Positions 1-7,670 of a DNA stretch of 17,258 nucleotides are shown here, piece by piece. The position numbers were made by a program, and so were the translations under genes. Below the pieces are notes generated by a model that was not told where the DNA came from, did not search any database, and saw only the letters and a program-made list of their open reading frames with translations. The DNA comes from RGIG3002 sp045546775 (lineage in GTDB: Bacteria; Bacillota; Clostridia; Lachnospirales; Lachnospiraceae), in NCBI GenBank assembly GCA_045546775.1, contig JAZQDM010000099.1:1-17258 (forward strand), in the 5' to 3' direction. Each line of letters begins with the position of its first letter. Within the stretch, counting starts at the first letter, position 1.

Positions 1-234
1 AGTACTCCAAGTACACCGAGTGAACCGGAGAAACCAAGTACTCCAAGTACGCCAAGTGAGCCGGAGAAACCAAGTACTCCAAGTACGCCAAGTGAGCCGG
101 AGAAACCAAGTACTCCAAGTACGCCAAGTGAGCCGGAGAAACCAAGTACTCCAAGTACGCCAAGTGAGCCGGAGAAACCGAGTACTCCAAGTACGCCGAG
201 TACGCCGAGTACGCCAAGCGAACCGGAGAAACCA
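1..234 (+). repeat. 36-bp coding tandem repeat (STPSTPSEPEKP)
   Basis: Five in-frame 36-bp units run 1-180. Units 2-4 are identical and units 1 and 5 differ by only a few bases. A sixth, expanded 54-bp unit (181-234) has two extra AGTACG(C/A) Ser-Thr-Pro triplets inserted. Degenerate 9-bp Ser-Thr-Pro units continue to about 366. Near-identity at synonymous positions points to recent expansion by slippage or unequal recombination. The array may continue upstream of the window. Confidence 0.95.
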
Positions 235-1386
235 AGCACTCCAAGTACGCCGAGTACGCCAAGCACCGGTACAACGCCGAGCACTCCAAGTACCCCAAGT
301 GCGCCAAGCACCGGTACAACGCCGAGTACGCCAAACACCGGAACGACGCCGAGTCCAAGTACTCCGGTGGGAACTGGCAATTCGACAACGGGCAGTACAA
401 CGACTAATAGTACAGGTACCGAAAAAGATGACGTAACAGTTGACGATACGGATAACGCAAAGCCGGATACAAATGTAAATACGAATACAAATACAAATAC
501 GAATACAAACTCGAATACGAATACAACGCCTAACAATTCTTTGTTGGAAGTGGAGATTGATGTAGACAAAGATACACAGTACGGAAATGATGAGACTGAA
601 GTACGCAAGATTGATATGACATTAACAACGGTACTTCCGACCAACATCTTATCAAACATTCAGGGAGAGGATGTTGATTTGGAACTTAAAATGTCGGATG
701 AGGTATCATGGCGTGTTATGGGAAGTACAATGCAAAAAGTACCTTTAGAAGGCGTGGATATGAGTGTTACAGTCGGAAATGCACAGATACCACAAGATGT
801 GATTCAATCTATGGCAGGCGGACGTGATACCATTACAATGACATTAGCGCACAATGGCGAATTTGGTTTCGATGCAGAATTGAAGGTGCGAATTGACAAA
901 GCCTATCATGGTATGATTGCTAATTTATATTATTACAATCCGAGTTTAAATGAGCTGGAATTTATTGCATATTCAAAGGTGTCCGAAGAAGGTCACGTTT
1001 CGTTCTTGATGGAACATGCTTCCGAATATGTGATTATTATGGCGGATAAGTCGATGGAAAATGAGGCGCCGCAAGAGACGGAAACGGTGCTTGCCGAGCC
1101 GATTACGGAATCACAGGAAGAAACGGAAACTATGACAGAAGCAGTAGTTATAGTGGAAGAGGATGGGGAGAACAGTTCCCCGTTTGTGGTCAGTGACATT
1201 GTTATTTTGGTCGGTTTGGCAGTGTTCCTTGTAGTTGCAATTTTGGTTGCAATCTTCTTGTATGAAAAAATGAAAAATAGCAAAGAGACAGTGTATTTCA
1301 CAAATGATGTACAAGAAACAAAAGTTAACAGTCCGGAAGAAGACTGGCTGGACGATGATGAAGACGATTATCGGGAACCCAGATAA
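1..1386 (+). CDS. Cell-surface protein with Ser-Thr-Pro repeats and C-terminal membrane anchor (5' end missing)
   Basis: The reading frame is open from the first base of the window and ends at TAA 1384-1386, so 461 residues are visible and the N-terminus lies outside. In order: a low-complexity stalk of STPSTPSEPEKP units (residues 1-78), more STP and TGTTPSTP repeats (to about 122), an Asn-Thr tract (about 157-176), a beta-rich globular region (about 180-340) ending in a YVIIMAD-type strand, an acidic Glu/Thr linker, one hydrophobic membrane helix (about 399-422) and an acidic cytoplasmic tail. No LPXTG sorting motif is present, so anchoring is probably by the membrane helix. The stalk resembles wall-spanning spacers of clostridial surface proteins. 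The globular domain looks like a C-terminal module common in Lachnospiraceae surface proteins, but I cannot assign a ligand or enzymatic activity. The missing N-terminus probably holds the signal peptide and functional domain. Confidence 0.85.
   Translation, partial: STPSTPSEPEKPSTPSTPSEPEKPSTPSTPSEPEKPSTPSTPSEPEKPSTPSTPSEPEKPSTPSTPSTPSTPSEPEKPSTPSTPSTPSTGTTPSTPSTPSAPSTGTTPSTPNTGTTPSPSTPVGTGNSTTGSTTTNSTGTEKDDVTVDDTDNAKPDTNVNTNTNTNTNTNSNTNTTPNNSLLEVEIDVDKDTQYGNDETEVRKIDMTLTTVLPTNILSNIQGEDVDLELKMSDEVSWRVMGSTMQKVPLEGVDMSVTVGNAQIPQDVIQSMAGGRDTITMTLAHNGEFGFDAELKVRIDKAYHGMIANLYYYNPSLNELEFIAYSKVSEEGHVSFLMEHASEYVIIMADKSMENEAPQETETVLAEPITESQEETETMTEAVVIVEEDGENSSPFVVSDIVILVGLAVFLVVAILVAIFLYEKMKNSKETVYFTNDVQETKVNSPEEDWLDDDEDDYREPR
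469..528 (+). repeat. Asn-Thr dipeptide-coding tract
   Basis: A 6-bp pattern (ACN AAT) encodes alternating Thr and Asn with one Val and one Ser interruption. It is a second low-complexity linker in the surface protein, between the Pro-rich stalk and the globular domain. Confidence 0.9.
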
Positions 1387-1418
1387 AAGAAAGTGACAGA
1401 AGAATTATAAAGCTTAGA

Positions 1419-1475
1419 TAAGGACTATTGTACAAAAAAATGCGAAAATAACATTTTCTAGTGCAATAGTCCTTA
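1419..1475. terminator. Long inverted repeat downstream of surface-protein gene, possible terminator
   Basis: AAGGACTATTGTAC (1420-1433) pairs with GTGCAATAGTCCTT (1461-1474) through 14 positions with one T.G wobble. A second inner pairing, AAAATG with CATTTT, extends the hairpin inward. No good T-tract follows on either strand, so termination is plausible from position but not certain. The rest of 1387-1568 shows no gene and no promoter I trust. Confidence 0.45.
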
Positions 1476-1568
1476 AAATGTTGTATGATAGATATTATAT
1501 AAAGAAACGGAAAATGTAACACCAAAAAATGGGAATTAAGTAGTACGCTGTGTAATGTAGGTGAAAAA

Positions 1569-3485
1569 ATGCAACGAATTATAGCGAAGTATTTGTGCAT
1601 TGTCATGTTTGTGGCTATGCTTTTTACTGTTGCTGTCAATTATTCTATCTTAAATGATGAGGTTCATGACAGAACAGTGGAAAATGCAAAGAGCAAATCA
1701 AGGCAAATTGCGCAAATGCTGGAACAAAATGAACAAGAACTGACCATGTTAGAACACGAGCTGGAGGATGAGTACGTCACACGATGCAAAACATTTGCTT
1801 TTTTGATTAAGCAAAATCCGGGTCTATTGAAAAATCAAAAAGAGCTGGAAGAAGTAAAGGTTTTGTTAGATGTAGATGAGCTTCTTGTGACTGACCAAAA
1901 CGGCATTGTTCAGTGCAGCACAGTCCCTGTGTACCGGGGGCTTGATTTGCGTGCAAGCGAAGAGACAAGTGAATTTTTAAAGATTTTGACAGAGGATGCG
2001 GATTCTGTGATACAAAATGCAAAGATGGCAAATGGAGGACGCAAACTTTTACAGTATTTTGGGGTAGAGAGACAGGATGCGGACGGAATCGTTGTTATTG
2101 GTATGAATCGCTCGCACTATACAGAAGAAAAAACAAAAAATGAAGTGCAATATATTTTCAGGAGAATTACAACAAGCCAACAGGAAGTTGTATATGCAGT
2201 TGATGCATCGACGAATATTGTATTGGCACATACATACGAAAACTACGTTGGACAAAATGTTTTGCAAAAAGGTTTTCCGGAAAACTACATTGAAAAAGCC
2301 GAAAACGGAGCAGTTCTTGTATATGATGGAGGAGAAGCTTTTCATGTAGTGGGGCAATATGGAGATATTATCATCGGCGTCGGCACTGACCAGAGTAAAA
2401 TGCGCTCTGAAGTCACTGAACGCATGATTATTGTAGTAATTTACTTTGTGATAATATGGGCTGCTGTAGCATTTTTGATTCAACTTTTGGTCAAAAGAAA
2501 GATTATAGATGGTGTTCATAAAATTATTAATGATTTGCATGAGGTGGAAGACGGCGATACAAAAGAAATAGCATGCGAATCCGATATTTTGGAGTTTCAA
2601 AAGTTAGAGGATGGCATCAATCGTATGGTCAAAGGTGTTACAAGCAATTCCAACAAAATTGCGCACATCATGGACAAAATGGATATGCCTATTGCAGCAT
2701 ACGAATACAGCGACAAGTTCCGTCATGTGTGGGCTACAGACAAGATTGCGGATGTGTTATCTTTGACAGCAGAAGAATTGGAAGAATTGCTGGAAGAGCG
2801 CCATGAATTTGTAAAAAAATTAGAAAAGCTGAAAGCACGCCCGGAAGAAGAAGAGGCGGTATACAAAATATCTGAAATACCGGAAAAATGGATTCAGATT
2901 GATGAACAGAGAGAAGAAGATAAAGTATTCGGTGTGGTGCAGGACGTGACTACACATATGCTGAAAAAGTATAGTCTTATGAAAGAACGAGACTATGATG
3001 CGTTAACCGGCCTTCAAAATCGAAGAAGCTTTGAAAAAGATGTATGTACTTTGTTGGAACAGGGCGATGTAGGAAATGTGGCAATGGTCATGTTTGACGT
3101 AGACAATTTCAAACAGATTAACGATTCCTACGGGCATGATTTCGGGGATGAGTATTTGAAGCAATTTGCCAATACTTTAGCAGATTGTGCAAAAGAAAAT
3201 ATGATTACCGGCAGACGCTCCGGAGATGAGTTTTATGCATTTTTGTACCAATGCAAAAATATAGAGCAAGTTTGTAAACGCATGAATCAATTTTATGATT
3301 CGTTAGCAAACGCACCGCTTGTTTTGCCAAACGGAAAGCAAAAGGTAGTTTCTGCATCCGGTGGTATTGCATTTTGTGCGGAAGGGAAAACAGACTATGC
3401 TACGTTGCTGGCCATGGCGGATGAGGTGCTTTATCGTGCAAAAGAACGCCAGAAGGGCGGTTATTTCACACAAGTGATCGGATAA
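1569..3485 (+). CDS. Membrane-bound diguanylate cyclase (GGDEF) with extracellular sensor and PAS-like domain
   Basis: A 638-residue sensor enzyme predicted to make cyclic di-GMP from two GTP. Membrane helices lie near residues 6-27 and 286-309 and bracket an extracytoplasmic sensor of about 255 residues that looks Cache-like. A cytoplasmic linker and PAS-like region follow (about 355-460), then a GGDEF domain from DYDALTG (475) to the end. The signature is SGDEF (551-555), with a metal-binding FDVDN Asp at 510 and the INDSYGHDFGD helix intact, so activity is likely. The allosteric RxxD site five residues before the signature is absent (KENM instead), suggesting no product inhibition. AGGTG at 1559-1563 is the ribosome binding site. 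The next gene follows after 29 bp, suggesting cotranscription. The sensor's ligand is unknown. Confidence 0.9.
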   Translation: MQRIIAKYLCIVMFVAMLFTVAVNYSILNDEVHDRTVENAKSKSRQIAQMLEQNEQELTMLEHELEDEYVTRCKTFAFLIKQNPGLLKNQKELEEVKVLLDVDELLVTDQNGIVQCSTVPVYRGLDLRASEETSEFLKILTEDADSVIQNAKMANGGRKLLQYFGVERQDADGIVVIGMNRSHYTEEKTKNEVQYIFRRITTSQQEVVYAVDASTNIVLAHTYENYVGQNVLQKGFPENYIEKAENGAVLVYDGGEAFHVVGQYGDIIIGVGTDQSKMRSEVTERMIIVVIYFVIIWAAVAFLIQLLVKRKIIDGVHKIINDLHEVEDGDTKEIACESDILEFQKLEDGINRMVKGVTSNSNKIAHIMDKMDMPIAAYEYSDKFRHVWATDKIADVLSLTAEELEELLEERHEFVKKLEKLKARPEEEEAVYKISEIPEKWIQIDEQREEDKVFGVVQDVTTHMLKKYSLMKERDYDALTGLQNRRSFEKDVCTLLEQGDVGNVAMVMFDVDNFKQINDSYGHDFGDEYLKQFANTLADCAKENMITGRRSGDEFYAFLYQCKNIEQVCKRMNQFYDSLANAPLVLPNGKQKVVSASGGIAFCAEGKTDYATLLAMADEVLYRAKERQKGGYFTQVIG

Positions 3486-3514
3486 TACGAGGAGAAATAG
3501 GGAATCGGGCATAA

Positions 3515-6148
3515 ATGAAAAAATTGGTCATAGGAATTTTGGCACATGTCGATGCAGGAAAGACAACTTTATCAGAGGCAATGCTTTATCAGTGCGGTGT
3601 CATCCGGACTCTTGGAAGGGTGGACAATAAAGATGCGTTTCTTGATACACATGCATTGGAGCGGAACCGCGGAATTACTATTTTTTCCAAACAGGCACAG
3701 TTGCAATACAAAGAACTTTCCATAACCCTTTTGGATACGCCGGGGCATGTGGATTTTTCGGCAGAAATGGAGCGGACCCTGCAAGTTTTGGATTATGCTG
3801 TTTTGATGATTAATGGTATGGATGGCGTACAGGGCCATACATTGACAGTGTGGCAGCTTCTAAAAAAATATAAGGTACCGGTTTTTCTGTTCATCAACAA
3901 AATGGACAGTACCCACAAAGGGAAGGAACTGCTTTTGGAAAATATCAAAAAGCGTCTGGATGACGGGTGCATTGATTTTTCGGAAGAGGATACGTTGTTT
4001 TTGGAAGATGTGGCGACGACGGATGAGGAAGCAATGGAGTATTATCTGGAGCACGGCACTGTGGCGGAAGATAAAATACGCACATTGATTTTACAAAGAA
4101 AAGTATTCCCATGCTTTTTTGGTTCTGCCTTAAAAGTAGAAGGTGTAGATGCACTTATGGAGGCGTTGCTTTGTTTTTGTGAAGAGCCGGTACGACAGGA
4201 ACAGTTTGGTGCACGAATATACAAGATTTCAAGAGACGGTCAAGGCAACCGTCTTACTTTTATGAAAATAACCGGTGGTAGGCTGAAAGTAAAAGAGTTA
4301 TTGGATGGGGAACAAAAGGTAAACCAAATACGTATTTATTCCGGAGAAAAGTACGAGGTGGTGGCAGAGGCAGAAGCCGGAAGCGTTTGTGCGGTGACAG
4401 GACCGGTTGACACATTCCCGGGACAGGGAATCGGCATAGAATCTGAAAAGAAAATACCCGTGCTGGAACCGGTGCTTTGTTGCACCGTGCTGTTGCCGGA
4501 TGAAGTAGACGCGGCGGTTATGTTGCCCAAAATCCGACAATTGGAAGAAGAAGACCCGTTGCTGCATGTTGTTTGGAAAGAAGATTTGCAGGAAATCCAA
4601 GTACAGGTGATGGGAGAAATACAGATGGAAATTTTGAAACAGCTCATTGCAGAACGTTTCGGTGTAGCTGTTTCTTTTGGTGCCGGAAATATTGTTTACA
4701 AAGAGACAATCAAAAATACCGTGGAAGGTGTCGGGCATTATGAGCCTTTAAAACATTATGCGGAAGTGCATTTGAAACTGGAGCCCGGTGAGCCCGGAAG
4801 TGGGCTTTGTTTTGCGGCAGATTGTAGCGAGGATTTGCTTGCACGAAATTGGCAGCGCTTGATTTTGACACATTTGGAAGAAAAAGAGCATATCGGCGTG
4901 CTTACCGGCTCTGCGATTACGGATATGAAAATTACGTTAGTTGCAGGAAAAGCACATTTGAAACATACCGAAGGCGGTGACTTTAGACAGGCTACTTACC
5001 GGGCAGTGCGACAAGGTTTGCAGGAGGCGGAAAGTGTGTTGCTGGAGCCTTTTTATGAGTTTCGTATGGAAGTGCCGGAAACGGCAGTCGGTCGGGCGAT
5101 GACCGATTTGGAAAAGATGCATGGCAACTTTGAATTGGCCGGTAATGTGGATGGAATCGCCGTTTTAAACGGAATGGTTCCTGCGGCAACAATACAGGAT
5201 TATCAGACCCAATTGCATGCGTATACAAAGGGCATGGGAAAATTGTCTCTTTCGTTAAAAGGCTATTATCCGTGTCATAATGCAGAGGAAGTCATAGGTA
5301 CAATGGGATACGATGCGGAAGCAGATACAGAAAATCCCACAGGCTCTGTTTTTTGCGCCCATGGGGCCGGGTTTGTTGTGCCGTGGGACGAAGTGAAAGA
5401 ACATATGCATTTGGAATGTGCGTGTAAGGCGACGGAACAATCGGATGAATTTGCGTTGGAGCACAGGCAGACGCACAAACAGAAGGAGAGCGTAGAACTC
5501 TTTTTGGCAGCGGAAGAAATTGATGCTATATTGGACCGGACCTATCATGCCAATGATAAGAGCAAAGCTTCCGGAAAAGGAAAAATGCCGTGGAAAAAGA
5601 AAAACGTGGCTTCGGCACCGGTGCGCACTGCGGAATGGACTTATGAACCGGTCAAAAAGCAGGAAGAATATATGCTTGTGGACGGATATAATATTATTTT
5701 TGCATGGGAAGATTTGCAGGCACTTGCAGCAGTCAATATGGACAGTGCAAGAGATAAATTGTTAGATGTGCTTTGCGATTATCAGGGAATGAGAGGTTGC
5801 AAGCTGATCGTCGTATTTGATGCATATCGCGTGAAAGGGCATGATACGGAAGTATTTTCCTATCACAACATCCAGGTTGTATATACAAAAGAAGCTCAGA
5901 CTGCGGACAGTTTCATTGAGCAGTTTGCGCATGAAAACAGCAAAAAATACCGCATTACCGTTGCCACATCGGACGGCATGGAGCAGATTATTATCCGGGG
6001 ACAGGGCTGCGCATTATTGTCTGCGAGAGAATTGCAGGAAGAAGTAGAACATATGCGAAAGCATGTGCGGGAAGAATATTTGGACAATCAGCCAAGAGAG
6101 AAAAACCGCCCGTTGGAACAGTTGTTAAAAGATATAAAAGGCGAATAA
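3515..6148 (+). CDS. TetM/EF-G-like translational GTPase fused to a YacP/Rae1-type NYN endoribonuclease domain
   Basis: An 877-residue two-part protein. Residues 1 to about 640 follow the ribosomal-protection/EF-G layout: G1 AHVDAGKT (10-17), G2 RGIT (52-55), G3 DTPGH (74-78), G4 NKMD (128-131), then domains II-V. A family-specific extension and a basic linker (about 681-700) lead to a NYN domain (about 719-860). This closely resembles B. subtilis YacP/Rae1: VDGYN (D723), VVFDA (D769), TAD (D798), ATSD (D820) and the SARELxxEVE helix. TetM is about 640 residues, so the tail is a true in-frame fusion. Rae1 is known to cut mRNA in the ribosomal A site and TetM-like factors bind there, so the inferred role is ribosome-associated mRNA cleavage or rescue. 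The domain IV loop holding TetM's YSPVS tip reads LKHTEGG here (482-488), so tetracycline resistance is doubtful. The ATG at 3515 is preceded by AGGGA (3499-3503). The gene overlaps the next gene's ribosome binding site. Confidence 0.9.
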   Translation: MKKLVIGILAHVDAGKTTLSEAMLYQCGVIRTLGRVDNKDAFLDTHALERNRGITIFSKQAQLQYKELSITLLDTPGHVDFSAEMERTLQVLDYAVLMINGMDGVQGHTLTVWQLLKKYKVPVFLFINKMDSTHKGKELLLENIKKRLDDGCIDFSEEDTLFLEDVATTDEEAMEYYLEHGTVAEDKIRTLILQRKVFPCFFGSALKVEGVDALMEALLCFCEEPVRQEQFGARIYKISRDGQGNRLTFMKITGGRLKVKELLDGEQKVNQIRIYSGEKYEVVAEAEAGSVCAVTGPVDTFPGQGIGIESEKKIPVLEPVLCCTVLLPDEVDAAVMLPKIRQLEEEDPLLHVVWKEDLQEIQVQVMGEIQMEILKQLIAERFGVAVSFGAGNIVYKETIKNTVEGVGHYEPLKHYAEVHLKLEPGEPGSGLCFAADCSEDLLARNWQRLILTHLEEKEHIGVLTGSAITDMKITLVAGKAHLKHTEGGDFRQATYRAVRQGLQEAESVLLEPFYEFRMEVPETAVGRAMTDLEKMHGNFELAGNVDGIAVLNGMVPAATIQDYQTQLHAYTKGMGKLSLSLKGYYPCHNAEEVIGTMGYDAEADTENPTGSVFCAHGAGFVVPWDEVKEHMHLECACKATEQSDEFALEHRQTHKQKESVELFLAAEEIDAILDRTYHANDKSKASGKGKMPWKKKNVASAPVRTAEWTYEPVKKQEEYMLVDGYNIIFAWEDLQALAAVNMDSARDKLLDVLCDYQGMRGCKLIVVFDAYRVKGHDTEVFSYHNIQVVYTKEAQTADSFIEQFAHENSKKYRITVATSDGMEQIIIRGQGCALLSARELQEEVEHMRKHVREEYLDNQPREKNRPLEQLLKDIKGE

Positions 6149-6157
6149 GGAGTTTAC

Positions 6158-7540
6158 ATGTTTCCAAAACAATTTACAGACAGAATGGAAAAAATGCTAG
6201 GTGAGGAATACCATGCTTTTTTGGATAGTTATGACAGAGAAAAAAGCCAATCGCTTCGACTGAATACGGGAAAAGGAAGACGAGAGCAATTTTTGCAGAC
6301 GTCTCCTTTTTCGCTGAAACAGGTCGCATGGGAAGAAAACGGTTTCTATTACGAAAAAGAAGATCGCCCCGGAAAACATCCATATCACGAAGCCGGTGTT
6401 TATTATATTCAGGAGGCGAGTGCTATGGTGCCGGGAATGTTGCTTGCTGCGAAACCGGGTGAGAGGGTTCTGGATTTGTGCGCGGCGCCGGGCGGAAAAA
6501 GTACCCAGATTGCAGCTTCCATGCAAGGAGAAGGGATTTTGGTGTGCAACGAAATTCACCCTGCCAGAGCCAAAATTTTGTCCGAAAATATGGAACGTAT
6601 GGGCATTGGAAATGGGATTGTGACAAATGAGTCTCCGGCGAATCTTGCAAAAGCGTTTTCGGAGTATTTTGACAAAATTATGGTAGACGCACCTTGCTCC
6701 GGAGAAGGGATGTTTCGAAAAAATGAGGAAGCGATTTCGGAGTGGAGCGAAGAAAACGTGGAAATTTGTGCGAAACGGCAGGACGAAATATTGGACTGCG
6801 CTGCACAGATGCTTAGACCCGGTGGTATTCTTGTCTATTCTACCTGCACTTTTGCGCCGGAAGAAAACGAGGGAAGTGTCAGCCGGTTTCTCCAAAGAAA
6901 TCCGGATTTTTCTATAAAGGAAGCCAAAAAGACAGAAGGAATGTCAGAAGGAAGAGCGGATTGGGTAAAACATCCGGCAGAAGGATTGGAAAAAACGATA
7001 CGGCTTTTTCCGCACAAAATAGAAGGCGAAGGGCATTTTGCCGCGATTTTACAAAAAGCAGGCGATGTGTCCGAGGGCTACAAAGGGTTTTGCCGTGGTG
7101 GCGAACAACGTGGTATTTCTGCAAAAGAATGCAGGGAATACGAACAGTTTGAGCAGGAAACATTAAAGAAAAAAATGGATGGTGTTTTTTTGAAATTTGG
7201 TGACCAGTTATATATGGCGCCACACGGAACGCCGTCATTAGCAGGATTAAAGGTGTTGCGTCCTGGCTTACATCTTGGTACTCTCAAAAAAAATCGCTTT
7301 GAGCCTTCACATGCACTTGCGCTTTTCTTAAAGCCCGACGATGCAAAAAGACATTTGCAATTGTCGGCAAGTGACCGGTCGGCAGCGGATTTTATTGCCG
7401 GGCTTACCTTAAACGCAGAGGGTGAAAAAGGCTGGTATTTGATTAGTGTGGACGGCTACAGCCTTGGTTGGGGAAAGCTTGCCGGAAACGTGATGAAAAA
7501 TCATTATCCGAAAGGATTAAGGAAGAGCGGATTGCTGTAG
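6158..7540 (+). CDS. RsmF-like 16S rRNA m5C methyltransferase (NOL1/NOP2/Sun family)
   Basis: A 460-residue S-adenosylmethionine-dependent RNA cytosine-5 methyltransferase. It shows the SAM-binding motif I DLCAAPGGKS (106-115), motif IV DAPCSGEGM with C180, and motif VI STCTF with C230. In this family the motif VI Cys attacks cytosine C6 and the motif IV Cys helps release product. Length and the C-terminal PUA-like segment (about 380-460, ending in a VDGYSLGWGK stretch) match RsmF-type rather than RsmB-type enzymes, because RsmB carries an N-terminal NusB-like domain that is missing here. E. coli RsmF modifies 16S C1407; the exact target here is not determinable. The ribosome binding site AAGGAG (6147-6152) overlaps the upstream TAA, a tight operon junction with the GTPase/nuclease fusion. 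Confidence 0.9.
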   Translation: MFPKQFTDRMEKMLGEEYHAFLDSYDREKSQSLRLNTGKGRREQFLQTSPFSLKQVAWEENGFYYEKEDRPGKHPYHEAGVYYIQEASAMVPGMLLAAKPGERVLDLCAAPGGKSTQIAASMQGEGILVCNEIHPARAKILSENMERMGIGNGIVTNESPANLAKAFSEYFDKIMVDAPCSGEGMFRKNEEAISEWSEENVEICAKRQDEILDCAAQMLRPGGILVYSTCTFAPEENEGSVSRFLQRNPDFSIKEAKKTEGMSEGRADWVKHPAEGLEKTIRLFPHKIEGEGHFAAILQKAGDVSEGYKGFCRGGEQRGISAKECREYEQFEQETLKKKMDGVFLKFGDQLYMAPHGTPSLAGLKVLRPGLHLGTLKKNRFEPSHALALFLKPDDAKRHLQLSASDRSAADFIAGLTLNAEGEKGWYLISVDGYSLGWGKLAGNVMKNHYPKGLRKSGLL

Positions 7541-7597
7541 AGCGTCAATGAATTTGCAGTATAAGAAATACTAATAATATGTATAAAAAATATTCAT

Positions 7598-7626
7598 TTT
7601 ACTAATAATGTTCACGGGTGTATAAT
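7598..7626 (+). promoter_or_regulatory. Promoter for purA
   Basis: TTTACT (7598-7603), a 17-bp spacer and a perfect TATAAT (7621-7626) predict a start near 7633 and a leader of about 38 nt. No purine riboswitch fold or convincing PurR box is visible in the 7541-7670 gap. Confidence 0.65.
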
Positions 7627-7670
7627 CGTCCATGTTAAAACAGTCAACATAGGAAATGATGGAGGATATT

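Noticed and set aside
1..180. Possible CRISPR array (36-bp repeats)
   Set aside because: The units are directly adjacent with no spacers and continue an open reading frame rich in Ser, Thr and Pro.
20..436. Open frame of Arg/Gln/Val-rich repeats in a second frame of the surface gene
   Set aside because: It is a by-product of the 36-bp repeat being divisible by three. It has no ribosome site and dissolves where the repeats end.
3515..6148. Tetracycline resistance gene (tetM/O/W class)
   Set aside because: Overall layout is similar, but the protein is far from true Tet proteins, lacks the YSPVS loop and carries a nuclease tail in a chromosomal setting without mobile-element genes.
7547..7598. 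Terminator after the rRNA methyltransferase gene
   Set aside because: AATGAAT/ATTCATT arms are short, far apart and AT-only; a tiny AGTAT/ATACT hairpin lacks a T-tract.
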